A stretch of DNA of 64,000 nt, from the NCBI GenBank assembly GCA_032164245.1, contig JAVMKO010000001.1, positions 81,899,892 to 81,963,891 of the forward strand, in the 5' to 3' direction. Shown here piece after piece: positions 1 to 11,500 of the stretch. This DNA is from Sternotherus odoratus (lineage: Eukaryota; Chordata; Testudines; Kinosternidae). Made by a program: the position numbers and the translations under genes. Numbering within the stretch: the stretch's first letter is position 1; each line of letters starts with the position of its first letter. The notes below the pieces were generated by a model. The model was not told the origin of the DNA. It made no database searches and worked only from the letters and a program-made list of their open reading frames with translations.

Positions 1-1870
1 CTGAATGTGGGAGATTCCAACTGAGTCACTTCAGGCCTGGGAACTCCTATTATTTCACAGGTAGGAAGTCGGTTTGTTAGTTGTTTTGATTGTGTGAGGA
101 GCTTTGGTCATTAATGGCTAACCCATCTTTTCCTGGATTAAGTAGGGAGAGGGGGTGATGTGAATTATGTGGATTCCTTTTGTGAGCGTTGATGGGGCAG
201 GCGCTACACACAGTGTTCTCCAAGGGGAGGGAGAGCTCTGTTATGCTGTGGTAGAAGGTAGAAGGTGGTTGAGTCTTACATTATTTCTCCCTTTTGTTGT
301 CATCTGGCCAGTTCTGGAGAACTCACATTTACGATTTTTATGGTTTTCATTTTTAGGCCAGTTAAAACTCCCCCCCCCCCTTCCTCCCCCCCCCCCCCGG
401 ACGTTCTAAAGAGGGAGCCCAGGCAGTGCCAGTTGGAACAAAACCCAAGGGAGGGGCACTACTAAACTGCCAGTGTGTCAAAAGGCAATCACTCAAATTT
501 ATCACAAGTACTGCAATTTTGGCCTCTGCGGCAAGAACTCTCACAAAAAGCTCCTGTCTTCATGCCTTTTGGGTGGGAAACAAAATGAGACACCCACCCT
601 CTCCCACGGGTGCCTAAGCTGCAAGCCAGAAGAAGAATAGGAGTCGTCTTCCCAGCTGACTGCTGTTAATATTGCTGTGCTCTGTACAGGCCTTATTATT
701 AACCAAAGCCCCATTGTGCTACCATCGGATGGCTTACCCCTTAAGAGCTAGAGGCCTGGGGTCAGCCAACCCTGATTACTAACGAAACATACCTGAGCAG
801 GAATCACTTGATTTCCCTATAAGAGCAGGAGGAGGCTGCAGAGAGAGTTCTCAGGGAGAAGAGAGGCTGCTAGGAGCGAATAGGCTCCCACAGGGAAACC
901 TAAAACTTGGAAAGGCCTTGGAGAATGGATGTACTTGAAAACTTTATTATGAATGTTTGATAAATTAGTAAAGCAGAACTTGATAAGAATGGGAATGGAT
1001 GGAAGTGTTTGAATTACTGAGGCAGTCCCCTGAAGGGGGAAAGTGAGGCAGAGAGTGGGCACCCAGGAGAAGGTCACTTGTTTACAACTTAAAAAAAATA
1101 TAATGGGGGAGTTGGTAACAACCCCTATAATTAAATTGCCTAATATTTTCCATGATAAAAACTCACTCTTCCATTGTTTCCTGAAAGCTGTTGATATTTG
1201 GCAGGAGGAACACACTCCTGCTACGGACATGACTTTTCTTTATCCTGAGAGATTCTGTTCAATCTTTTGCTGAGATGTAAACTGTTAAAATTAACCATTT
1301 CACTACTCTACTTTTAATTCCTCAGGATCATTTTGCCAGCATGAAAAAATAATGAAACACACAAACATCCTAAGGCTGGGCTCATGGCAGTACCACAGCA
1401 GCAAGAAGACACTAGTCGGAAGAGTTGGGTAGAAGAGCCAGGCTGGGCTCCCCAGATCTGGCTCACGGCCCCAGTGGCTCATACCCTTCTCTGAGGGCAC
1501 CACATGAGGCAGGAACTAGCTAGGCTCTTTTCTCCTCTCCCACCACCAGCCCTTCACCTGGTCCCAGATACAAAATGGGGCTGGAGCTCCTCCCAACATC
1601 CCACAGGGGAAGGAGAAAAAGACAGGCCAGGTTCCCTCCAGCCTAGCAGCCAGTCCCCCCACCTCTGGAGATACAGTGAGCAGGCATTCCCAAGTGGGAA
1701 AGAGAGGAGCGGGCCAGGCTGCGACACCCAGTGCTTGACCTAGCAGTCCATCCTCCCTCTGGGAGAGCAGCCTTCTGCTGCTGCCAACTAATGTAGTTAG
1801 GTAAAAAGGTGGACATTACCATACATAATGTTTTTATGTTTTCTGTGTTTACACATATCTTACCTACTGT
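1..1870 (+). other. RBFOX2 intron, no gene seen
   Basis: Intronic by position. It holds a C-rich low-complexity run at 370-399 (two blocks of C separated by TTCCT) and a short A-run near 1090. The small open frames here lack splice or family signals. Confidence 0.6.
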
Positions 1871-1872
1871 GT

Positions 1873-1975
1873 GTTCCATTCTTTGCATCTGATGAAGTGG
1901 GCTATAGCCCACAAAACCTTATGCTGAAATAAATTGGTTAGTCTCTAAGGTACCACAAGTACTCCTCGTTTTCTT
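1873..1975 (-). repeat. Interspersed repeat, turtle-type (TTAGTCTCTAAGGTACCACA family)
   Basis: Contains GATGAAGTGGGCTATAGCCC and, about 50 bases on, GTTAGTCTCTAAGGTACCAC followed by AAGTACTCCT. I recognise this pair from memory as a very common turtle interspersed sequence. Class and orientation are not certain. Confidence 0.6.
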
Positions 1976-2117
1976 TAGCTATTTAGTGTATGCTTCCCTC
2001 CAGAACTTGTAATTTGACCCCTGGATACCTGAGTCACTACATTTCTGTGCTGTAAATAAATAGCTGTGAAACCCTCTGGCAAAGCATATATCTCATCTTT
2101 CTGATGATTAATTGTAG

Positions 2118-2293
2118 CAGGCCTGCACAACATGCGGCCTGGGGGCCACATGCGGCCCGTGGGGGATGAGTAGGGGAGGGGCAAGCCAAGCGGAGGGGTT
2201 GGGGGGAAGCGGGTGAGGGCGGGGCCTTTCGGCCCACAGCTGTGTTTTTTGCAGTAATATGACCCTTGCTGCTTTCCGAGTTGTGCAGGCCTG
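2118..2293. mobile_element. hAT-type miniature transposon (176 bp)
   Basis: Terminal inverted repeats CAGGCCTGCACAAC and GTTGTGCAGGCCTG, flanked by AATTGTAG and AATTATAG, an 8-bp target duplication with one change. The interior is GC-rich and non-coding. Confidence 0.8.
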
Positions 2294-2639
2294 AATTATA
2301 GGGTGACCTGGTGTCCAATTTATGACATATTTATAAAAGTAGCTGTTTGATTTCTTTGCTCAAAGTCCCTACTTGTCCTGACTGGCACCATGCTGCGCCC
2401 CAGAAGTGGCCAACAGGTCCGGCTCCTAGGCGGGGGTCATGGGGGCTCCACGTGCTGCCCCCACCCCAAGCACCAGCACCAGAGTTCAGGAGGAGGAGGG
2501 CGGTGCCTGTGGGCGAGAACTGTGCATGGAGCCTCCTGGCCCCTCCATCTAGGAGCTGGACCTGCTGGCTGCTTTCAGAGTGCAGTGCTGGGACAGGCAG
2601 GCAGCCTGCCTTTAGTCCCCCTGCTGTGCTGCTGATCGG

Positions 2640-3295
2640 GAACCACTATAGGTAAACCTGCACCCCAAGTCCCCAGACCTGAGCCCCCCCCCCCCCCCGA
2701 AACTGGAGGCCCCTCCTGCATCCCAAGCCCCTCATCTCTGGCTCCACCCCAGAGTCATCACCTCAACCTGCAGCCCCCGCCTGCACTTCAACTGTCTTGT
2801 TCTTGCCCCCCCCCAGCCTGGAGCCCCCTCCTGCACCCCAACCCCTCATCCCCGATCCCAGCCCAATGGGATCCTCCCACACCCCCTCCCACACCTCAAT
2901 CCCCTGCCTCAGCCTGCAGCCCCCTCCCGCATTCCAAATTCCTTGGCTGCACCCCTCAGCCTGGAGCCCCCTCCTGTACCCCAAACCCCTCATCCCCAGT
3001 CCTAACACAAAGCCTGCACCCCCCTCCCACACACCAACCCCGTGCCCCCACATGGAGCCCCCCCTAAACTCCTCACATCTGGCCCCACCCCAGAGCCCGC
3101 ACCCCTGGTTAGAGTCCTCACTCCTTCCCCCTCCTGCACCCTAACGCCTTGCCCCAGCCCAGTGAAAGTGAGTAAGCGTGGGGGAGAGCGAGCCACCCGG
3201 AGAGGGGGAATGTAGTGCATGGGGGCAGGGCCTGGGAGGGAAAGGGCGGGGCTAGGGTGTTCAGTTTTGTGCGACTAGAAAGTTGGCAAACCTAA
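2640..3295. repeat. C-rich degenerate tandem repeat inside a transposon-like element
   Basis: Repeating units of about 25-40 bases built on CCTGGAGCCCCCTCCTGCAC and CCCCAACCCCTCATCCC, strongly C-rich on this strand, followed by GCGACTAGAAAGTTGGCAAA at the right end. From memory this resembles a turtle element with a variable internal minisatellite. The proline-rich and glycine-rich open frames over it are artefacts. Confidence 0.6.
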
Positions 3296-3547
3296 TTAAT
3301 TATGCATTTTTCCAAAGCACCCCTGCCTTATTCAATGCTCAAAATGGTGGACATTGCCCAATGAATGGGGAGTTATTAAATATTTCTTTGTCTTCCTCCT
3401 TCAGTGTGTAGCCTAAGCTTTATTTAACACCCACCCAAACTTTGCACTGAATACAAAATTAATTTCCTCATGCCCATTCTTATTGTTAATTCACCATAGT
3501 ATCTACGTGTTTCACAAACGTTAATGAATTTATCGTCACAACATCCT

Positions 3548-3625
3548 TGTAGAGTGAAATTGTATTATCATCCCCATTTTACAGATGGGAAACTGGCACA
3601 GAGAGAGGTCTAAAATTGTCAGAAA
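3548..3625. repeat. MIR-type SINE fragment
   Basis: Holds the conserved core CCCCATTTTACAGATGGGAA followed by CTGGCACAGAGAG, typical of MIR. Confidence 0.6.
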
Positions 3626-3938
3626 TATCCACTAATTTCGTGTGCACAAGTTGAAACACCTCAGGCCTGCTTTTTAAGAGTACTTGGCATTTTTACATCA
3701 CTTTATATGTTCAAAGCACAGCTCCAGTCACCTTCACTTGGTGTTTTGCATTCTCAACACTTCTGCAAATCTGTCCCCAGGTGTATCAAATTGAGTACCA
3801 AGAAAATTCACTAGATACCTTCAAACTCTGCAATAAATGAAATGGGTCCTGTAGACAGCAGCATCATTAACTAACGAGACAAAGATCCTGTGAAAAAACA
3901 GCGAGAGATCACATAATTCGACTGAATCATAATGCATA

Positions 3939-4138
3939 CAGGCGAGTCGCATCTTAGGCACATTTAACATGAGCAAATTCAGCTTTGCGCGGTTGGCAGA
4001 AAAAGAAAAATAACAATTTAAAAACTGCAGCTGTCGTGCGGGCGATTCCGCCCACCATTCAACTCAACGAGTGTTTCACGATACGTGGTTTTCGCTTTAC
4101 CACAGAATGGAACCCCTGCGTAAGCTGAGACTCGCCTG
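3939..4138. mobile_element. Tigger/pogo-like miniature transposon (200 bp)
   Basis: Inverted ends CAGGCGAGTC and GACTCGCCTG with TA on each side (3937-3938, 4139-4140), the target duplication of Tc1/mariner/pogo elements. The right part (GGAACCCCTGCGTAAGC) resembles Tigger ends. Non-coding. Confidence 0.78.
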
Positions 4139-4140
4139 TA

Positions 4141-5484
4141 TGGAGAAGGGGACTGAATTAAAGTTATACAGGCAACCTTAGTTCTGGCATTTCCTAACTT
4201 TTGAGTGATTGATTTTGCAATGGTAACTTTTTTTAAAAAAACATTTTTGGAATATGTTTATTCAAGAGAATTTTTGAATATATGTAATTAATGTAAGGAC
4301 CCTGGAATGACTAATTCGTTAGAATTATTTAATATGTCAAAACATTATATTCAGAAGTGAGTTTGGATGTTTGTTTTTATTGCCTTTTTGGTTGATCTGA
4401 GCTGTCCCCTTAAAGGACGAGGCGGGGAGAGCACTTTTACTGTTGTGTGTGTTTGAGAGCATTGTGTAGGAGATACTGTCTGTATCCACACAGTGGAAGA
4501 CCCAGCCTTTGTATGTTCCTGGAGGTCAGATATTGATTTAATAAACTTTTCAGAAAGCAAACCTCATTCAAGAAGTGTAACCTTAGTATTTCTGGAGGAC
4601 TGGATGCCTTGGAGCTTTGCTAATGAGCTACAGTGCCTTTCCCCTGGAAGTCATCAGTGAGTGTGTATAAATATAATTTTGTGCATCCCAGTTCCAACTC
4701 CCACATCGCACTTATCATTATCATTTGTACTAGTTAGCAGGATCTTCAGGACAGAGGCTGTACAGAGTTGTGAGTTTTTACAGTGCCGCCATGATTTCAG
4801 GTGAGCCCTCTGGAGAGAGCTTCTGCCATGGGGTCAAAATCATGTTACTCAAGATAAATGTGTGAGCGTTAGCAACACTGGTCTCACACACATGCCATGA
4901 GGGTGGGTTGGGGAGTTCAAAACATAATTGAGTCTTTTAAAAAAATTTATCATCAAGCTCATTATTTCCTACCATCTTACTCCTGACTGTTGAACATTTT
5001 AAGTTTGCCAAACCTGAAATAGCTAAGAGTTTAGGGAAGTTCCTATCTGTCTTATGCAGGGAGATAATTCCCAAGAATCGGAGTCCTGTGTGATTATTCT
5101 CTTCAGAGAAGTAGGATTACAATTCACTACATTTGGGAGGTGTTGCTAGTCAGAGAGGAAACAGGAGAATGGGGGAGGGGAGAGTTTAGTGAAAATATGA
5201 GTGAGGACAAGACCATAAAACTGTTCTGGAAATAGTCTGAGAGAAGAAAAAAGTCGAGAGAAGAAAAAAGTCAAGAGAAACCAATGGGCCTGTGACCAAG
5301 AAAGAGTCTGAGGGCCGAGAATTGGGGGCAGCTCTAGGGTTGTCACTGGGATTTAGTGTTCTCACTTGTGAGTCAGAAATGGAAGGATTCCTACCTCCCA
5401 TCTTTCATGTGTAAAGAGGACAAAAATACAGAGAGAGAGAGTGGCCAGCAAGGAATAAATCTTTCTTCTCTTGTCTCTCTGCAG
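4141..5484 (+). other. RBFOX2 intron end, no gene seen
   Basis: AT-rich intronic sequence leading to the acceptor at 5484. A purine-rich duplicated block (GAGAGAAGAAAAAAGTC twice) lies near 5240-5275. Nothing else recognised. Confidence 0.6.
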
Positions 5485-5538
5485 CAGTTCGGCAAAATCC
5501 TTGATGTAGAGATAATCTTTAATGAGCGTGGCTCCAAG
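5485..5538 (+). CDS. RBFOX2: RBFOX2 exon, 54 nt (mid-RRM)
   Basis: Encodes 18 residues, [18 protein letters not shown], from the middle of the RRM (helix 1 end, beta 2 and the loop before RNP1). The acceptor is a pyrimidine-rich tract ending CTCTCTGCAG and the donor is AAG|GTAAGT. Both ends fall between codons (phase 0). The exon coding the N-terminal half of the RRM is not seen between 1 and 5484 and must lie upstream. Confidence 0.96.
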
Positions 5539-8500
5539 GTAAGTCCTGTTTCTATACCCAGTTTCTCTTGTTTTGATTGCAGAGAAAGAGGCAGTTCATT
5601 GCCTAGATAATATGCTCTGCAGAGATCAGGAGGACCTGGTGTGATTGGCGGGGGGTGGGGAGGATGAAGAAGCTATTTCTGGGACACTCCTGCTGCCTTT
5701 AACTCCAGAATCTGAGGATGGCAAATTCTGGGCAGCACATCCAAATGCTCCCAAACATTCCTCTTTCTAATCAGAGATCAGATTCCTCAACCCTGTGAGG
5801 AAGGAGGGGTTTTTTTTAACCTTCTTAGCAGCAGTTTTCACTGCAGAGCAATGTGGTGTTTTCTGGGGAAGACAAGACAAGGTAACACTATGTGTTATGT
5901 ATTGATATCCATAAAATGGTTTTTATTACCCCCAAAAAGTGCTTATTTAGAGTAAGTGGAATATCTCACATATGCAAGGATTTTCTTCCTCGCTTTTGAA
6001 AACTTACTAGGCCATTGTGGGAAATACTGGCCTTTCTTGACAAGAGACAGCTGATGCTTAAATTAAGTACCCACAATTTCCCCCAGTATGAACCTTTCCC
6101 TATTGAATTTCTATTTGTGCAGCTATTTTCACCTGTAAGATGCATCAAAAGGGAGGCTTTGTTCAGCATTGATGCTAATTTACCTCTCTGGAGTCCAGGC
6201 TTCAAATGCTGCTCAGGTCAAATGTAGTGAATTTCAGTGATCTTTGTCCTAACTGGCAGTTGGGTCTCATCTCATAACCAAGATAATCACAATGACAAAT
6301 TGATGTGATTCTCTCTCTGCCCAGGAGGTCCAGCACTGGAATAGCAGGGAGTGTTGCAGGTCAGGATCAAGGTGCATTGGCAGAGCTCTGTGGGGGAAGC
6401 TTGCACAGTGCATGTCTATACTATGCTTGACTTAATCAGTGCTACGATTCCCATTTTCAATTAAAAATGAAAATTTCCTCTCTCTCATGAGATTTTGAAG
6501 ATGCAAGCCAGCCTATGCAATTTATATTTTTAAATCCCTGCCTTTCCCTTGGGTTTGAAGTTCACAGCACTATGTGGCCTCACTGCTCCTTCAGCGATAT
6601 ACTGACATACAAGGTTCTCTACAAATTCTCACCTGTATTCCCTAAATTGCATTTTAAAATTCCTTAATCTCTCCATGTATTCTCTGGAATCCAGGCAAGG
6701 GGTTGTTTTATGTCTAAAAGAAAACAACATTCCTTCCCCACTCCCCACAGCGCACCACTCCACCCATTTTTGCCCATTCTGTGTGTTTTATAATCCAGTC
6801 TGGGTAAATAGGTTTCTGGATAGTGTAGTTTGGGAGTTTTCTTTCTCTTTATAGATACAGTAAACCCTACATGCTTTAACCAGAAACATTCAGCTTTGGC
6901 TGAATCTGTAAATATTTATTCTGCTCTGCTCAGTTCTTCTGATGTTTATAGGCCAGAGCTGTCTGTGAATTAGCCTTGACTTTAGTCATTTCTCTTGGGC
7001 ATTGTAAACAGCCTCTAGCAAAATCTCTGCTTTTTCTGAATGTGATCACTAAAGAAAAAACAAAACCAACTGACCGGTCAAAAAAACGTGGAGCTATATA
7101 CCTCTTCCCCCACAGTATTTATGCTTTACAATTCTATGTGTTTCCACCTCCATACACACCCCACCTCCTCCCCCATCCTTGCATTACACTCACACCTGCC
7201 CTTTCCCATTGCAGCAATATTAACATAGGGGATTTTCTGCAAAGCCTTGAATTCTGATTATGAACATTAGCTGTGCAAGAAGATAATTAAGCCCAAGGCA
7301 TTTGGTTTTCTGTTAAAACCAAAACCATGTTTGCTGAAGAGGTTTTTTTTGCAGAATTTTGCCCTGGATTCTTAGTAAATATTTTTAAAATGAAAACAAC
7401 CCAGATACAATGTTCTGGATATCCATTTTCCTATTGTTGCTTGTCAATTTCAGAGCAGTGAGTAGTTGCAAAACTGATGCTTGCTGTTTCAGAGATGGGA
7501 AACAGCTTGAACAAAACCCAGAAAACACCCAAAGAATATTTGTTCATGCTGTTTTGCATCCTGCTATAACCAAAGTAGTAATTATTGTTTTTTAAAAATG
7601 CCAAAATTATTCCTATTTAGTATGAAAATGGGAAGCCCAAGTGTTACTGACTGGGGTATAGCTGCACGAACCACCTGGTATTCACGCTATAATGTAAAAA
7701 CAGTTTGGTGACCTGATGGTGAAGCAAAGGAAATGGATCTTTCTGGAGGCCCTTTACTCACTCTTGGGTTCTTCCCCCCCACCCCCACTTCCAAAATAAA
7801 ATTTGAAATAAATTAAAAATGTGAATGCATTTCTCCTGCCCTGTGGTTTCCTTTGTAATCTAATTATATGAAACCTTTCTCTTCTCCTTCTCTTCTCTCT
7901 TGGGAATCTGAAAGCAGGTGCTCCTGCTGCCTGCCTTCTGCTGTGTTCTCAATGCTCCCCTCCCCTTCCCAGAGTTCCTAAAGGTGTAGCTTGTATGTGT
8001 GTTTGGTAAATATTTAAGGTATAAAGGTAAATCCCAAATTCCCCTGGTTTTGCCCCCACCCAATGTGCGATGGGAAACTCTTCCGTGGTCTGAGCAGCTT
8101 TTTGTCCCTGTCTAATGGTGGCAGAGGTTCTCTGCCAGAAATTGCTCCAAAACTGGTAAATGTAGGGATTTGAGAAAATGTGAAACTTGTATCCTTCCTT
8201 TTGGATCCACCTGAGATGAACTGATAACTTTTCTCTCTGCATCATTAATTCACTTTTGCATTCTGAGAGGAATTGTACCCAACAGGGCAAATACTTTTGG
8301 CCCCTGCACACCTGAGAAATACACTGAGTCATGAACAATAGTTATGTCACAACAACTGGATTGTGTTACTCATCTTAGAATATTGCATTGTTGACTTTCT
8401 GAAGCGTGGGATGGGGTGAATTAGTTCCAAGTCGAGGTGGTTTCCTCCAATCATGTGATTTGGATTCCAAACTAATCAAAGTGCTCCTCTGATTGGGACT

Positions 8501-11500
8501 ATTTAAAATGACACTATTGCCCCTGGTGGTCTTTACACCAATGCTGTGCTGCTGCCTGTTGAATGTTATAAGGCCCCTTGGTTTTCTTGTGGTTTTCAGC
8601 TTGCCTAACAGAATGACTTCAGATTTCCCTTATATGGGATTTTTTTGTTCCCAGGGAAACAAGCTGTTTGTTTTTGATTCCCCTCAGCTTACCATTTAAG
8701 TTCTAGTTCTGATTCATGTAAACTCTCATCCCCAATTCACCATGCATTTTAGTGAACCATGGACAGAATATATCCAGGGTAGGTAAGGGTATATAGTGTT
8801 GCACCTGTTGGAGGAGGCACCTCTTCTAGTAGATGCCCCAACATTAGTACACCAGCTGAACAGCTGTGCATGTTTGCAGAGTTAATGTTGTCTGCATATT
8901 ATCTTAACAATAGAATTTTAATTGAGACCTTCTCCCCCTATTTCCTGTTCCCAAATGCTATAACGGAACATTACACCAGAAGGAAACTTAGTGCTTTTCT
9001 CTTCGTCAGCCATCCAAGAGGCAGCACATGATGATATTAATAACAATATAAGACTGCTTTTGAACTGGGAGTCCTGGCTGCTGATTAGCTGATGAGGGAA
9101 TCATTGACAAAAAATATTCAGTATTCAGTTTTAGAATAGATCTCGCATGCCATTGATTTCAGAATCATGTAAACAATGCCCTTGCTGCCTTTTATGGGGG
9201 AAACCCAGACCCATCAAAAAGGAGTTAGCCCTGTGTCCTGAATAGTGTTCTGAACTTCTAATGGGAGAGAAGGTAGTATCCACAGGAGCAAATCCAATTA
9301 CGCTTAACCCCAAAAGGGATTGTGGCTTATTGGACAGATATCCATCACTCCTATCTATAGAGTTCCATTTTTGGCTGCTAGCTGAGAAACCTCCTGTCAA
9401 TAGTGCACACTATCATTATGGTGATCTGGGCTACTGGCCACATATTTGATTTCAGTATTCTGGGTCACAGAGCGATTTAATTCACACTGGGCTCCACTCA
9501 GCACCACTCCAGCCCCCCGTGTCATTGTATGTTTCATTTTAACATTTTATAAATATCATATGTTCTGTAAATTTTGTTCTGGCCTATGGCAATTCATGCA
9601 GAAAACAGGCAGAGATGGTTAGCCGTCACACTGATACATCCACCCACCCTTTATGGACTTCCTGTACTGAGGGTTGCCATGGCAGTCTGTGCTGCAGCAA
9701 CAGCATCTCCTACATTCCTGAGATCTAAACCAGAGAACCCAAAAAGGGATGATGAGTTAAAGGACACTCCTGTGCAAATCTCTCACTCATTTCCTCTGTT
9801 ATCCCCAAGTAACTCCTCTTATTTTCACATGCTGCTCCAGCACCCAGTCATCACTTTTTCTTCGCGTACTGAAACACGTCTCCTTGAGCCTCACTGCTAG
9901 GGACGGGGATGGTGACATCACTTCTTCAGACCTTTTTCTGGACCACACCCATCTTTGGCCCTTAAGAAGGAAACACGAGTGAAGAAACAATTAGTGCACC
10001 TACAAAACAAACTAAAAAGAAAATCAAGCGCCATACCTCTTGAAGCACCAACACCAGTATTCATATATTCAAAATCATAACATTGTCCGTAGTCCAGGCT
10101 CAGAATTGGTCTGGCAGCAGCCCAAGTGGAGGCTATCTCACCTTTATGATAAAAGACAAGGAACAGCTTCAAAACACTGGTAAAGTAGACACAACTCCCT
10201 ACTGCTTGCTATGCCCTTGAAAGCTGGGGGCAGGGGTAGGAATCTCACGCTGTTCATACAACTTTCTGTAACTATGCTGTGCTATAAAAGCAAACTCCTG
10301 TTTTTAAAAAATATGGCTGCATGCTAGCTTAGGGCTTGCCTAACAAGAAAGTTGCACCCAGTTAACCAAAGTTGTAATGTTAAACCCATTTAGTTAAACC
10401 AGTGCAAAAAGTGTGTGGACACTTACATTGATTTAAGTCAATTTAAACTAAATCAAAATAAGTCACTAAGGCTATGTCTACACTGCAGACCTCACAACAG
10501 TACTGCTGCAGCTGCGCCACTGTAAGGTCTACTGTATAGCTTTCCCCCTTTTATAATTAAACCACCCCTAACGAGGGGTGGTAGTGAGGTCATCAGGAGA
10601 GCATCTCCCTACGACACAGCGCTGTCTACACCAGTGCTTTTGTTGTTAAAACCCTTGTCGGTCAGGGTGTGGTTTTGTCACACCCCTGACCAACAAAGGT
10701 TTAACTGACAAAGTGCCAGCATAGACATAGTTCATTATTATTTTTCTTACTAAACTGAAATAAGTGTGTCCACACACATTTGTATTGATTTAACTAAATT
10801 GGTTTAAAAACAGACCACTTAAATCATTGGCACTTTCTTTTGTTAGCAAGGTCCTTAGTAAATACTTAGAATGAAAGAGATATAGCCAAGATCGTTCCCC
10901 CTAGTTGTCTAGCTACAATTTTAGGCCTTGTCCACACACAATCTTGAACCCAAGCAAACGCTGGTGTGCACACTTATTTCAGCTTACCGGTAACTAATTT
11001 CAGCTTAGTTTATACCAGTTCATAATCAATTTGAGACAAACTGAATAAAGTCTGCTGTAAAACAAAATAAGAGCATTCACACAGCCATTTGAGTACTGGT
11101 TTAACTAAATCCATTTAAAATCATACCTAAGTGCAACTCTTCTTGTACACAAGCCCTTAGTTTGATTTTCCTTACTGACCAGAAGTTCTACTGTTCTCCT
11201 CCTGCAGGGGTTGGGGAATGTGCGTCCACTCTTTAAACAGTTGTGTGCTTGTTTCTGAATCTGCTGCTCTGTTGCTGTTGGTGCATTCCAATCACTCATC
11301 TCAGGTGGATTATGGAGGAAGGTGGAAGGTCCCCTAATCTCTCCTAAAGCCTTGAAAGCAGACAGCCCGGACTGCTGGACTTTCCTGGCCATGTCTCTAT
11401 GCTTCTGTGTCTTGACTGTATCTATAAAGAGGGTTTATTTTCAGAAAAAAACCAACTTATTTTTGGTAAAAATTAATTTTTGAATGTAGCAGCAAATTAA

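Noticed and set aside
817..1230. 137-codon minus-strand open frame
   Set aside because: No motif or splice support; hydrophobic ends look like chance.
2797..3144. Proline-rich open frame of 115 codons and glycine-rich frames on the other strand
   Set aside because: Product of the C-rich tandem repeat; all frames stay open because stops are rare in such DNA.
1..5484. Search for the exon coding the first half of the RRM (HVSNIPFRF type)
   Set aside because: Not present in any frame; it must lie upstream of the window.
7949..8338. 129-codon minus-strand open frame in the first large intron
   Set aside because: No recognisable domain, no splice-site pair that would keep it open.
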